From Oscheius tipulae (Eukaryota > Nematoda > Chromadorea > Rhabditida > Rhabditidae), in assembly GCA_037178975.1 (NCBI GenBank), contig JASJZH010000004.1, positions 8,680,001 through 8,744,000 of the forward strand: a DNA stretch of 64,000 nucleotides. Reading direction: 5' to 3'. A program made the position numbers and the translations under genes. Position 1 is the stretch's first letter. Every line of letters begins with the position of its first letter. Below the pieces are notes generated by a model. The model did not search any database. It had not been told where the DNA came from and saw only the letters and a list, made by a program, of their open reading frames with translations. This document shows positions 24,131 through 37,400 of the stretch, one piece after another.

Positions 24131-24136
24131 AATAAA
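24131..24136 (+). terminator. Poly(A) signal AATAAA for TSPO
   Basis: A canonical aataaa lies 81 nt after the TSPO stop codon, in the correct orientation. Confidence 0.75.
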
Positions 24137-24795
24137 ACAGTCTTAAAACCTTTTGAGTCTTCAACGTCAAAGCTGATAATTCGCGTAAGAAAATCTGCGC
24201 ATTTTGTCTGCGATGAAGTCCAGTAGCACTGAAGGTTCACTTATATTCAACTTCTATACATTTCGTGAGGTAGGTGAAACCGTTTGCTGATACAAAAGAC
24301 TAGGTGTATAGTGTTAATGAGGTCTCACGTTCAGAGTACGAGTTTAACGAAATGGAAAGATGCAACTTCTCGTTCCGCAAAAACAGTAAGCGGTTGGTAG
24401 CTCAAAAACCCATTATTATATATTAGCTGTGTGCTACAGGCGAAACGTTCGTTCTGCATTAGAAACTCATGGCTTAATGTCGGCTTTCATATTCGCTATC
24501 TCCCTGGCCCAATTCCACTTCCTTTTTACTCGTTCGTTTCTGATATCAGGTAGTTTTTCTTCTCGTCATTCATTAGGTCGTCTGTCGAGAAGAGTTACTC
24601 CAACCATCTTTCGCATCATTTCTCTTTGTGTTGTGTTCAACTTCGTAAGATCCTTTTCTCGGTGTCTTTCTTTTCTCTCCAGGTTTCTGACGCGTACAGT
24701 AGGCATGGTTCGACGCAGCATTGTCTAAACGTCTTAATCTTGACTCTTTTCATTCATACACCAGTATCTTTAAAACTATTTAAAAAAAACATAAA
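24137..24795. other. Intergenic, nothing recognised
   Basis: A 99-codon plus frame at 24429-24728 is hydrophobic but lacks motif, signal peptide and splice partners, and is probably chance. Nothing else is seen. Confidence 0.4.
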
Positions 24796-25620
24796 TTAAA
24801 ACTGCAGACACTGGTGCTCCATTGATTGGGCACCTTTAAAAATCTTCCTGTGAGTAGCGTAATTGATCAATACCAAAAAAGGTGATCCTGTGAGGCCACA
24901 CACTAAAACGAGAGAAACTGAAAGTATGTGTCACTGTTTAAAAATATGCTTACAGGAAGCTTTCACATATCTTCTATCGGATATTATGAAAATGAAACCT
25001 CATTCTTCTTTTGAACTTCGAAATTAAATATATGGGCGCGTTCATAGACTGTAGGTAAAGTAGATAGTCCTATAGGTTTTATTGATAGTGAAAAAAATCA
25101 ACTCTTGACTTTTGAGCCGTTTGATACATTATACAAAGAAGGATCCAATCGCACACAAAAATGTTCCCATTTAAGACTATAAAGCTAAACATTTACTATT
25201 GTGCAAAGCCGAGTTTGAAACTTGGCGATAATTAACAAGGAACTTTAAATAGCTACCCCTTTCCTCTGGTGCACTTGAGTATATTGTCGAATTTATAGGT
25301 AATCGCTAGTCGGAATAAAGCTCGCTTCAAAAAGGGAAAAAATCGTCATCCCACCGGCGGCTCCAAAGGTTAATAGTTGATAAGAGTTAAATACAAAATA
25401 TGATTCAATAAATACTGTATGCGCTAATATCACCGAAGAATGCAAATATGCCACGAACTTTAACTAGAAAAAATGGATAATAGAGTTCAAGTCGGCCGCA
25501 CCATAATACGAAAAAACTGCCAAACAGTAGGCCACAGCCGTTTGTATGAAAACCATTCCATCAAAAAAATAAATCACCTGTTTCACACGTGCTGAGGTCG
25601 ATTGGGTACATCTACTTTTT
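24796..25620 (-). pseudogene. Chemoreceptor remnants (two last-helix exons)
   Basis: Minus strand. The exon 24917-24796, after a ctttcag acceptor, encodes CGLTGSPFLVLINYATHRKI and a short tail. This matches the last helix and tail of the intact receptor at 39865-41018 (FGLGGALVLVVMNPTY). A second block at about 25600-25293 encodes ARVKQVIYFFDG, a hydrophobic helix, an acceptor and a further helix with the FGAAGGMTIFSLFE pattern. The remaining helices are missing or broken, so these are probably two decayed Str-superfamily receptor genes. Confidence 0.4.
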
Positions 25621-26210
25621 TACCCAAGGTCAATTGAGAAGTTTCAGACGAATCAAAAGTCAAGAGGATGTAGTGTGGTCTGTATGAACACTGGTGCTTC
25701 AAAAACGCGGAAATCCATCTGAAGCAAAGTGCTTAAATAATGCCAAAGTGCATAAAATTCCCTATGCCTGGTTTGCGAACAGTAGAAGTGAATGGAGTCA
25801 TCAGATTTATCAATTCCCAGTGGAACAAACACACTAGTACTTCATGTAGATTTCCTAACTATACCTCGCTATAAACAAATGACTAAAGCCATGTCATCTC
25901 GCCAAAGCGAGAATCACTAAAACCATATCCATCAGTATCGTTATTGTATTACACGAAGGGCAGATATTACCAGGAATGCACAATTATAAAGTATATCGTA
26001 ATCACAGTACAGGGCACACAAACGTATCGCATAAGGCAGGAACTCTTATTAGTTTAGTCCCTTGTTCCCGAGATATCTGGATTAGTCACGGATCTCGTTG
26101 CTATTCGAACTGATAGTCTGTCCGGATGTAAATAGCTTGTTTTCCTTATTCCATCCTTGTCCTCGCCACAGAAACGAACGTTACTGGTCCGAACGGACGT
26201 TCTCATGCTA

Positions 26211-28621
26211 TTAAAGCTGCATGTTGAGTCTGAACAAAACCGCCATAATATAAGTTTTATTTCGTACACTAACCTAACCGCGTTCCGATCAACGGTGCTT
26301 TGCTGTCCTTGTTCCTGAAAGTTATTGTCGAGGCTTGACAGGAAAGCAGTTTGGTTTGTCCCATTTCCTCGTCAGACGCCAGACATCGAATACCCAGCAG
26401 TTTTCTCAAACTGACACGGAACCGTCTGAAAATTAACAGAATTAGTGACCGGGACTCTGTTCGTGGAAACCTCGACATCAGCATGTAAACAGCAAAGGAA
26501 ATCGGATGAACAGTCATCATGATTATATTAGCCGTGGCCCGCAAATAAAGATCATGCAGGAAGTCAAATTCCGTAGACTCGGGAGAACTGGCAAAGTAGC
26601 TTGAAAAGTGGACCATTAGAATTAGAATCGTGGATGGAAGCCTAAACATGAACGTTTATCTAAGTTTAGTCGCTAACTACCGTCCAATCAGAAAGAGAAC
26701 AATGATGACAGTGAGCATAACAGTCGTGTTCCTTGAAGCCTTGTTAATCTTTCGATGTCGATTGATTGTGGACATTTGTCGATTATCGTTGGTGCTACAG
26801 GATTCATTTACAATGTGAAACCGTGACTCACATCGAGAACGTCTTATCATTTGTCTTGACGGCTTTGATGAGAAGAATGGTGATGATGAAAAGAAGTACC
26901 GATGGCACCAATGCAATGACAATGCGACTGATGTCGAAGAGCTAAAAAAAAGTTTGTTTCTGGTATCACTTGTCTTGCAACGGGCGGATATAACTAAAAA
27001 ATACGCAGAATCAACGTCTGCGAGCTATATCAGTTTGGCACGCTGTAATGGTACGTGAGAGACTCCGTCCGATAATAATTTTTCAGTAATCACTCACATC
27101 AGAAAGTAGGGTACTGTTGAGCATCCTAGTAACTGGCGAATAGCCCACAAAACACCTGGCCACCCAGAAGGTTTCTGTGTTGTTTCCACCATGCTGAAAC
27201 ATAGCTCTTTAAACAAAATTAAGGTCAGCACACCTCTCCAATGCACATGTGATAGATAATGCGCACGTCGAAAGAGTAATGCAGGATAGAAAGACCGACA
27301 GCCGAGAGAAATATAAGCTTCGAGTAGGTCCTTATCTTCTTCCTCGTGCACCATCTGAACGAGTCCAATGGGAATTGAATCGCCACAAAGCGCTGGATTC
27401 CCAAAAGAAGGGTGAACATTGTGATCAATGTGTTGAAGAAGAAAGGTAGAATTTCCATGGAGATTTTTTCCAAATTGCACAGGAAACTGTCTTGATTAAT
27501 GTCGTGAACGTGTTTTAGATTGTAGTAGTAAATTGTATAAGGAAGAGGGGAGATTGCCATGAAGATTGCACTGATGGCCATCCAAAGAAGTGGTTCAACC
27601 GATGCTCGCCTCTAAAATGGATGACTTAGGAAGATATGGACAGGTAAAACTTACATTTTTCTGTTCATACAATACCCATACCACGATAAGATGAGAAGCG
27701 AGAACGATAAACGACAGAATGGGGAGAAGAAATCCGTAGATGAAGGCCATTCCTGATTCGTGTTCCTTGAAAAGCTTACGTTGCAAACTTTCCTATGTTC
27801 TCTTACCTGATCTGGGAATTGCAACAACGCCGCTGGTACACATGTGTTCGTGTAGTGATCCAGTACCAAATGAAGTGGACATCTGATCGGACGTGACTGG
27901 TTGTAAGTCTGAGAACATGAGAATTTTTTCCACAGGTTGGCTACCCCATGCTTCTTAATCCAGCAGACCAAACAAAGGCTTTAGACCCGACCGATCTTCA
28001 CTTTCTTTTATTTTTCTCCAATCAACATCCATGCAAAAAACTAAATGATCGTTTACTTTTTTCCCGTCCCTGACACCTGTAAACTGAATCGTGTTACTAC
28101 GAACTCATTAAATTGCTTGATTAGATGAGGACAATCGAATTTACCTGAAAGGCTTCTGCGTTGTCTACCTGGAGATTGTTTTTATGATTTTTAACCAATA
28201 GGACAAACAGTTTGGGATCTGTGTTGCATTTTGACAAATCTTGAAAATTGAAACGTGAGGGAATTCTGTGTACAAGACACAATCTTCCATAAAATAGCAA
28301 AGCTAAGACGGGATTGGGCGGCTTACAAAATTGGAGAAAAATGACTCGTTCTCCAACGAAAACGAGCTTATTCGCAAAGTAGTGCTTTCTGCTAGTAAAC
28401 AGTCTTTAGACGATTAGAAAATTTCGAACAGGAATATAAAAAATGACGAGAACACATATGCAAATTAGAGTTCGTTAAAGACAGTTTCCATAATGTCTGA
28501 GCAACAATGAACAGCTTTAGAGATAATTCCTTTCTGTTTAGCCAATAAACTCGTTCAAATGAGCACCGCCTAAAATACTTACCACTTGCGGGTCACAGTA
28601 CTCCAATTCCTGCGGACTCAT
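26211..28621 (-). CDS. Peptide GPCR, sex-peptide/myoinhibitory-peptide receptor related (SPRR type)
   Basis: Well-supported exons on the minus strand: 27908-27807, 27765-27655, 27611-27234, 27193-27098, 26941-26832, 26794-26681, 26641-26471, 26425-26279, 26229-26211, all in phase. Upstream exons near 28621-28583 (YMSPQELEYCDPQ) and 28245-28150 are plausible but their phases do not join cleanly, so the N-terminus is uncertain. Helix 1 is GFLLPILSFIVLASHLIVVW. The DRY position reads LLLGIQRFVAIQFPL followed by WCTRKKIRTY, as in SPR/FMRFamide-like receptors. The ECL2 Cys sits in VARCFVGY. The IC3 and helix 6 boundary is SRNTTVMLTVIIVLFLIGRL. Helix 7 is NIIMMTVHPISFAVYMLMSR, with His-Pro where rhodopsin has Asn-Pro. 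In flies and worms this clade binds myoinhibitory/FLP-type peptides and signals through Gi/o. The acceptor before 27765 is ttttcaag, slightly non-standard. Confidence 0.8.
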
Positions 28622-31600
28622 ATAAGCTGTCTTCAGTTCTGAGATTTTCGTAATAAGGAACCTGAAAGATGTCTCCATCAGCACACGATGTTCAGTACAA
28701 AGATGAGGAGGAAAAAACATCCCACTTGGTACGAAAACTCCCGCTATTGCCCTATAAACAGGAATCAAGGACCGTAGCTCACTTGGCAACAAAACGACTC
28801 AGAATAACGGTGGGTGGGAGGATATCACCACTTTAAAGATTAAAGGGTTAGTATTTTGAACAGCTTTATATGAGAAGGAGCCAGGATACATAAACCTGAT
28901 TATGTATGAGGGTTTAGTGTGGCCTTAAGAGGATTAGACTGATTACTTAAAGGTGATGAACAGCATTTCGAGTAGAGGGCATTGTCCCACCTACACGGTT
29001 TTTGTGAACATAGGAGAGAAAAGATTGAAAGTTGGCTTAAAACTTTTTACTCTGGGTTTCTGGTTCTACAAGACTAGTGAAATGGTTGAAAAAGCTGAAC
29101 CTAGAACAAAGTCTAAGAATCAGTTCAAATAGGATTAGACGGGAAAAAAGTTTGTACCAGATCTAGGAGTAAAAATTTGTGAATTTTAACCGGTTAAGTT
29201 CTGCCAAACAGTCAGACTGGACATATATTTGTGAAAGAGTTTGTAATGAGAAATGGAAACATCAACTGTAGTGCTTCACCTTAAGCTAGAGCAATTTCGG
29301 TCATGGAATCTAATCAGGCCAGGATTGCCCTTTAAAGGGACAGGCCAATTATGGTTGGACGGATGATAAGCGCCCTTTTTGAATTTGAACTTTGCGGGGA
29401 GAAGTAAGAAACTCTTAAATTCAAGTTTCTTTTTGCTTTTTTTCGCTGTTTCATACTAGTTTTCTCGGTTTCTAAGTGTGTTTAATCAATTTGCCGTAAA
29501 GTTCTATTCTAAAATCGTCTAGTTTGTCATAAAATAAATAGAGAAAAATAATAAAAAATGACGTACAAGATAAACTCCAGCGTGTTGTAAATTTTCTTCA
29601 TTTTTATTGGTTTGTTTCTAACAAGCTAGACGATTCTATTGTAGAATTTGACGGTAAATTGATTAAACATACTTAAAAACCAAAAAAAGTAGTGTGAAGC
29701 AGGAAAAAAGCAAAAAAAAACTTGAATTCAAGAATTGCTGACTCCCACCGCAAAATCTGAACTCGAAAAAGCACGCTATCCAACCGTCCAACCATAACTG
29801 GATTGTCCCTTTAAATTGAGACTTGTGGTGCTTCATTAAAAGAAAAAGAGTATATTTAAAGTTGTTTTCTGAGCTCCGAGTTTTGGAATTGGCTTCGAGA
29901 GCAGAAACTGCCGCGTAGTTCTCAGGGGGATCTGATATCAGATTGCACCGATAGAACGCCTTTCTCTTCCGGAAGAACATCATTAAGATTGAGGAGGTAA
30001 AGCTTGTAATAAGGTAATCAAAAATTCGGTGAGAATAACAAAAACTTTGTTTTGATGGTATCACTTTGACACCTGTGAAAATGCTGTTTTCTGGAACTGC
30101 CGACACACGAGTGAAATAACCCAATATTCAATGAGATCGCAAATAAAATTTTAAAAAATCTAGATGACGACTGCGTTTGACACTTAGGGTCGTAATGATA
30201 TAGTGGGGAAGCTAGACAAACCTAAATATAGAGGTCTGGTCGGGCAGGACATGACGAATACGAAAAAAAACTGGTCAGTGGGGAAATTGGGAAAGTTCAT
30301 ATTTTTGCATTTAAAGCTGACTGTGGCTTCGCAAACTTACACCGTTTCTTACTTGTAGTACTACAGACGTCTTAACCATACATTTGTAGTTATGCACACC
30401 TCGAGAGCTGTTAGTTTGTATACTAGAAGTTTCTAACATTGGACCTCCTAATAATAGGTTTTCTGGCTGTCTGTCTACAGAATCGTCAGTCTATTTTCAG
30501 TCATCTATTAATTGCAATCCTCGTGAATAGATGTAATTGCACCAAAGGTTTTTGTTATAAAATGATTTCTAAACAATACAGCACTGGAAAGGCGCAGCAG
30601 ACATCCATAAACCATGGCATAAAAGAAAATTGGGACAGAAAGTTATCCGTTTTCTAACTTGTTGTCTCAATCTAAGGCTGACTGACATGCGTTTCCTCTA
30701 CTCACAATATATAAGAGCATAAGACCGAGGCCACCCAAGAAAACAATCAGTCAAGGCACAGCTGTTTCTACAAAATTGCTCTCCTGACGCAAAAGGACCA
30801 ATGCAGTTAGCTGGATTGCCCATTTTCAGGAAGCGGAGAGAGAAAAACGACAAACAATCTTGCAAAGATGGTTGGTTTAGAATGATTTAGAGGAAGTGTT
30901 TCCACAGAAATGGGGCTTCTTCTAGGGTCACTTTAAGTGTTGAAGGTGGAAAACCCCCAGAGAGAACTGTGTAGCCACGCTCAGAGGTGATAGATCCGCA
31001 GAAAACATGATTTAGGTGTAATTGCTCCGCTCCAAAGCTGTTAGACATTAACCAAGAGGTTAATTGCAATGAGAATATAGGAAAAATAAATTCAAGAGAT
31101 CTTTAGAGTACATTTGTGAATTCGTTTCGTGACTGCATAAGCTAAAGATACTCTAATTTCCTGGCTTTTAATCTCGGTCCAGCTTTGAGGTCACGATAAC
31201 TTGTGCTTTGAAAATTAGTGTGAAATTTTTTTACTTTTGATTAATTCTAGTGATATGGCTTGCGAGATTTCACAGGGTTGTGGGAGCGTTATAAATATAA
31301 ACACATTGCAAGATTTTGTGTGGGGATTATCTGGGCTTGAAGTGGAGCCATTTCAGAATAGAGGAAGTGTTCTGATGGCCAGGAACACTGGATGTTCAAA
31401 TGAAAGGCACTGAAAGACAAAAAAGCTGTAAGACAGGAAGCATAAAATAACAAAAAAGAAAGGAACACCGCAACCCTAAATAACACGTGCCTTATTTCCA
31501 CATTCTACTCGGAAACTCTTCCTATCACCTGGCTTCTTTCAGAAAAATATCAACAATTTTTTGCACTGCAAAAGTGCACGTTGATAATGAATTTTTAAAT

Positions 31601-32895
31601 CACTCGCGGACGTCTGAAACTCCTGATAAGGTCACGGAACATTTAGCTGGCCGCTGATTTGCCTCAATATCAGTCATACGATCAGAAAGCAACAAAAAGA
31701 GCCAAGGAGCTGTCTCATCTAAATGATGGTGTCAGGAAACGCGTTAAAATTTCCGCTGTCTGTTTGTCAGTTGGAAGGAAGTGGGGTTAATCGGATCCTC
31801 GGGGCAAGGCAGAAGGATTTCCTCGAGTCTTACATGCTTTCCCGATGTCTGCGATTGGGAATTTGGTCAAAAGATTAGTTTTGAGCTTTTTGCTCAGCTT
31901 GGAAGGTTTTCACTATAGTGGAGATCAAGACTTTCCACATACCAGATTCACAGACATTGAGTGACGGTGAGACCAGGCCATTTTAGGAAAATCTATAGGA
32001 ACTAAAGAAAGCTATAGAGGACCCTCGAAAAGATGTTATTCGAGGAGAACAATGCACCAATTCACCTCGATTAGTCTAGGCCAGTTAGCCCAGACGAGTA
32101 TTTAGACTATTCCAATTTTAGAACACACAAGTTAAATAAAGTCAAGATCTGACCACAAAAGTTCATGGGACCTGCTGTAAAATTGGAAATAAATTCCAAC
32201 CATGCAGAAGGATCCAAAAAACTTTGTACTGTCACAGACGTAAAGGTTCATCAAGTCAGTCGGCAAGACGAACCTAAAAGAAAATGATCTGGGAGATCAT
32301 TTGGGTGCGACAGGATAGTGTCAACCAAAAGCGAAGGAGTTGGTTTAAAACTTAGCAAACAAAACTTATAGCGTAAAGTATCTCTATTCAGGAAGTTTAC
32401 CTAATGCATATTAGGTGCAATATTTGGAGAGAAAGGGTGTATAAATCACGTTCAGTCTTTCGTAATTTTGAAGTACACGGAAATATGAAAGGCAATACTG
32501 CCAACAGAACGTACCATGGATCTCCGCCTAGATCTAATTCATATTAGTGTTAATGTTGGAGGCTGTTCAAAACACGAACGGAACATGGCAACATGTAGAT
32601 AACGGACCAAAATGGGGCATTCCTATGGATAAGGCTTTGAAGAAGGTGCGTGGGGATCGAATTAGACAGGATTATAGCTGGCTGTTAGACGTTCTTTGAA
32701 TTCAAATGGCTTCGTTTCCATTTTTCCAATTGTTCTCTGACCCCTTTATTTTGAGTAAGATTGGTTTTCCATCTCTGACAAAAAAACATTTGATTCTGCA
32801 CGTACAGTTCATCGACAAGTCATGTAAATACGCGACCTCTATAAGCCGTCTCGGGGGACGATTTTGTCATCACGGTCAAACCATTCTCTCCAGCG
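28622..32895. other. Gene-poor, repeat-rich interval
   Basis: No coding gene is supported. The interval contains the foldback element at 29336-29810. Small windows weakly resemble decayed Tc1/mariner transposase (about 31069-30887 minus and about 32040-32120 plus), but they are too short and interrupted to annotate. The remainder lacks long frames. Confidence 0.45.
29336..29810. repeat. Foldback MITE with TTAA target duplications (piggyBac-like ends)
   Basis: Two arms of roughly 200 bases (29336 to about 29535 and about 29610 to 29810) are imperfect inverted repeats along their whole length. They are separated by an unpaired centre of about 75 bases. The ends read agggacaggcc on the left and, reverse-complemented, agggacaatcc on the right. 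They are followed by a shared ttatggttggacgg block. TTAA lies directly outside both ends (29332-29335 and 29811-29814). TTAA duplications are typical of piggyBac-mobilised elements. No coding capacity is seen. Confidence 0.85.
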
Positions 32896-34478
32896 ATGGG
32901 CTCTACAGAAGAGGGTATTGGTCAGCTCTATGGCCGAACACGTTATGTTATCCTCTTGCTTTCCCTCCTCTGTCTAACGTTCGCTTTCTCCAATTCACTA
33001 ATCTTCACGTTCACTGTGATCTGCATGGAAGATGTGATACCGGCGAACTCTACTGGTAGTATAGGCTGATGAACAGGCATGGCTCAAATTTAGATCACTG
33101 GCTACAGTCACCAAATAAGGTTCATTCTCTGTTTTCTGCTATAGCTATTGGCTGTCTCATTGGTACAATCCCTGTCAGCTACTCGGTACAGAAATGGGGC
33201 ATTGGGTAAGCTCACTACGCTAAAGTTTACTTTTTTTCAGTAAAACTTCATCCATCTACTGCATTTTCTCGGCAATTTCAACGTTTTGCTTTCCGCTGGC
33301 TGTCCATGTAGGCTACCCCGCCGTGTTTGCAGCAAGAGTACTACAAGTATTAGAGTTGTTACCGTAACAATAAATGCCTTTAGGGAATTCCAACCTCCCT
33401 GTCTTTCCCAGCTCTGGGACAGATTGCATCCCAGTGGGCTACCGACAAAGGACTTGGATCGTTCATGTCCATCTTAAGTATTTACATGCAACTTTGCTCA
33501 ATCTTCACAATGCCCATTACAAGCGCATTTTGCACTTCGGACTATAGCTGGAGAGCGGCTTATTACGTGCATGGAGTGGTGTCAATGTTCATCTTTCTAT
33601 GCATGTTCTTCTTCTACGACGACAACCCGGCCAAACATAGGACAGTGTCGGAGAGAGAGCTACAGAGGATCTCGAGAGGGAAAACTAATCAGACCAAGAG
33701 CAAGGTGGTCCCGTATAGGTGGGTATATAACTTTCTGTTTCAACATAGCACATACTACTTCCAGAGCCATGCTAACAGATCCGAGTGTCTACGCCATACT
33801 AATTTCGCTGCTAGGGAGCACTTCCGGTTATCAGGTCTTCATGCTCTACGGTCCCACGTATTTGAACAAAGTTCTTGGCTTGGACGTTAGGGCAACTGGA
33901 TGGGGAACCGCCCTACCGTTTGTGTTTTCCGCAGCCATGAAGTTCTGCCTGGGACCAATTTCGGACAAGGCCTCTTTCGTATCACCGAGAACACGCCTAA
34001 TCTTTTTTACCGTACTATCTCAGGGTCTTCTATCTGTTTGTTTCCTTACAATGGGGACGGTCAGTGAGTACTTAATCAAAAGTAGTGGCATTGTTAGACC
34101 TCCTCCCAACTTCTAGCCCAAATAGCCTACACCGGAGCCATTGTGGCCTCGGGGATCATAGCTGTTGGAACCTTTAGAGGCGCATCGATGGTCTACCGGC
34201 AATATGTCCACTTTGTCATGAGCATTGCATCTTTCCTATTGGTACTCATAGTCTTTGTTCTACCCCAGACGGTAGCTTTCTTCTGTCCAGACAACACTTC
34301 CCAGGAGGTAAGAGCATATAGTAAAACAATAATCTTTTAGTGGTCACGTCTTTTCATCTTCTTCTCAATCTTCGTCGTCGTGCTATCTACGCCCTACTGT
34401 TTCTTCGCAAGAGCTGACCCGGCTGTCTATACTGTAAAACAGCCGCTGGAGCACGAAAAGCAAAGCCAGGGGAAGTAA
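32896..34478 (+). CDS. SLC17-like major facilitator transporter
   Basis: Seven exons: 32896-33055, 33094-33205, 33241-33346, 33384-33718, 33765-34063, 34117-34307, 34341-34478; 446 aa with all phases agreeing. Helix 1 is VILLLSLLCLTFAFSNSLIF. An extracellular loop carries NSTG and HWLQSPN. The helix 4/5 part has QGIPTSLSFPALGQIASQWA, and mid-protein a basic cytosolic loop (ERELQRISRGK) precedes helix 7. The end is FFARADPAVYTVKQPLEHEK. The pattern is that of nematode-expanded SLC17 organic-anion transporters. It lacks the FGIRANFG and [11 protein letters not shown] motifs of the gene at 4039-7529, so it belongs to a different subfamily and its substrate is unknown. The start follows cag with a ctctccag acceptor four bases before the ATG. 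Confidence 0.83.
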
Positions 34479-37400
34479 AGGCATAAAGATTTCGAAGCTG
34501 AACAATGAAATTATACATAGAGAATCAAATTTTAAGAGCAGGGTACGAAGAGCAAGGGTCAATGAAAAGAGAAGGATAGTGATGGCGTCATAGTTGATGC
34601 GACAAATTTTTTTATGATTAAAAGATGATGAGCGGGCAAAATCTAGAATAACCACTTGTAACACAGAGTACAAGTATAACGAAGTGGTGTGCTTGAGGAG
34701 CGAGCGTGAAAATATCCAAGAGGTTATGTAAGTTTTCAGAGGGGTAAAACAGTGGAAAGTGATGTGTTAAATCCGAGCTTCCAGGTTGTTGATCAAACAG
34801 GAATCCATTGGAAGCATGTGAAAGTGACTATAATCTAGGTAGGGCAACAGATAGCAGAATTACTTCTACCTTCCAAAGTTGACTAGAAATTTCAAAGATC
34901 TCAAAGCTACTTTGAACCTTCGCTGCTCTGAAAGTAGATTGCCGCATAGGTGACAATGACGCCTAGCGCGAGGAGAGGAAACAATCGCCGGGGTCAATTA
35001 AACAAATAGAGTTTTTTGCAGGAGCAAAGCCGTCATCTTCCTGTCATTCTTCTATATTAGGCTCTAATCAAATTAAGAGGCGAAAGCACATCTAGAACAT
35101 TTTGTCCCAGGCAATTTCTGAATCAAAAGAATGAGTAATGCAGTAGCTCCAGTTTTTGAGCAATTAAGTCTTTCAGAGCAGATGAGAGCGGTTAATTAGT
35201 TAAAATGAGCCGTCATGTGTCTAAATGACTGCTTAATTAAAGATAGAAAATGGATAGAGAGAGCAGACAAAAGGTGAACGTGATTCTGTCCAAAAGTTTC
35301 AAGGCCTTTCAGCCTTAAGCATCAAGAGAAGGAAAATTTCTCTTCCACAAGAAAAGTTATTTGTTCAAATATAACTATTCGATTACCAAAATCAGAAAGA
35401 GGGAATGATTGATTTAAAGCGGACATAGAAATGGACTGACCTGGCTCGAAGACTTTACAGCATTTTAGTAAATTGAAAATTTCAGCTCAAAACCGACGAA
35501 ACATCTAAAGCCAGCCTGTAACTCCCCCAAACCATGTTGTTATCATTCTTTGAGGCAGGATTTGGTGGGTGACGCGTTAAAAATGTGTGTGATCTGATTC
35601 ACCTCCTGTGTGGAAAATATTTTTGGCTCGCAATATGGAGAGCCATCTGTGACGCAGCAAAAAGCAACCTATAAGAAACGCAGATGCCGCAACATGTACC
35701 CTTACTTTGGCAAGAACATAATTTCATTTCTTATGAGGAAAGGGCGAGACTTCTAAAAGTGTCTAGAAGATCAGAAACTACTGGCTGTTTTGAGCCATGT
35801 CTCGGGAACAAAGGCTTCGACAAGATGAAGTAACAACACAACAGAGAAACCAAAGAGGACCAACATCGGAAATTAGCCAATGATCTCTGAGTGGAAGCTT
35901 TGGCATAAGTGGAACTGGTGGAGAAACATTTTAGTATTCTGTTGGCACAAGGTGCGACGTAAGAAGTTAAAAGGTGTACTTTAAAGTAGCACGTGAGTCA
36001 GAATGAAACTAATTAGTTTCACTCATTGACTAATTCCTAGCGATAAGGTTTTGCTATAAAATATATCTGGAAAATGGGCTATAGACACTTGAATGCGAAA
36101 ATACTGTTTCCATATCATGTTCTTTGAGACTCCAGATAGATTAGTGTTCTTATTTTTCCACCTAATTCGCCCTTCCTGGTTCGACGCACTTTCAAACATA
36201 ATCCCCGAAACCAAACAAAGTGAGAACCACGACTATAGTGGGTCACTTGATGTAGGAGAAGAATTTGAAGAATCGTCTCGGAATTAACCAGGCGCTGCTA
36301 AGTTTGAGAGGCTTCTTTGTTTTAATTTGAAGGACACGAGGGCCAGCTCTTTTTACTTGTCGTGGCATAGTGGACTATGTTTGGTAATACTTCGGCAGGC
36401 ACCATCCTTCATTTGAATGGGTTTCGTGCGCATTTTCAATTTCCGCGGGATTTTCATTTTTTCTGGTTATATTTCTTTTTACTCTCCTTTTCTCCCTCTC
36501 CTCGTCAATTTTTGGTTATTTTCGCTTGTTTTCACTTGCATATATCCCAAACTGGAATGTAAAACAGTATAGCGTGTTTAGTCTGCTAAAAATACGGAAA
36601 AAAATTGAGGTAAATCAATAGAGGCTGATAAAAAATGCGCAGTGTGCTTGCTTATTTTCGATTAGATAGCTGAGAGCGTTTTTTCCACATTTCCACGGTT
36701 TCAACAGAAAAAAGGCGTATCTGCGAGGACTCGACAGGAAGAATACTGTCACGTGTGGAAATTTGTCTTTTCCCCCGTGGCTTACTAATTGGTAGGTGTC
36801 TTACTGTATTGTTCCAGACATCATTGATTTTGAGTTCTATTAGATTGCTTTCAGGGTTGTCTTCCGACTAGAACGAGGAAAATCGGAAAGGATCTCTTCT
36901 TTTCTTACTCAATTATGATCTTCTTCATAATTAAGTTATTCACTTAAAACCTACGTTGGGTGCGCAAACCAATTGTACAGCAAATATTTGCCGAGAATGC
37001 CAGAATGAGAAATCGCAATGGCATGTTAGAAATTTCTGAAGGAGGAGTAGAAAAAAAGTACCGGTCTAAAAAAATCAGAATTATCGGCTGAATATAAGAA
37101 GCAATATATCAAAAGCTACGCTTTTTGTGCCCAAGATTCTCGGACAGTGGCTCCTGTTGCTGCTAGCATCCGTTAACCGGTAGCAAAAGATGGGCAAATG
37201 GTGGTTGCACTGCTTAAATTATGTATGTCTTGTTCAGATGTATAACAAAAATTTAAGTTTAAACCGGAAGGCTAAGTAGATGCCCCATAGGTCTGCTGGT
37301 CAGAACTTAGCTTTTGCTTGAACTGACACTGCCGGAAATAACGCAAAAAAGATCTCGGAACATGTGACAGGCCAGGCGAAGCTAAAAGAGCGAACTGTCT

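Noticed and set aside
30887-32120. Possible decayed Tc1/mariner transposase (VFCGSITSERG minus; EENNAPIHLD plus)
   Set aside because: Only short motif-like stretches on opposite strands; no inverted ends, no continuous homology.
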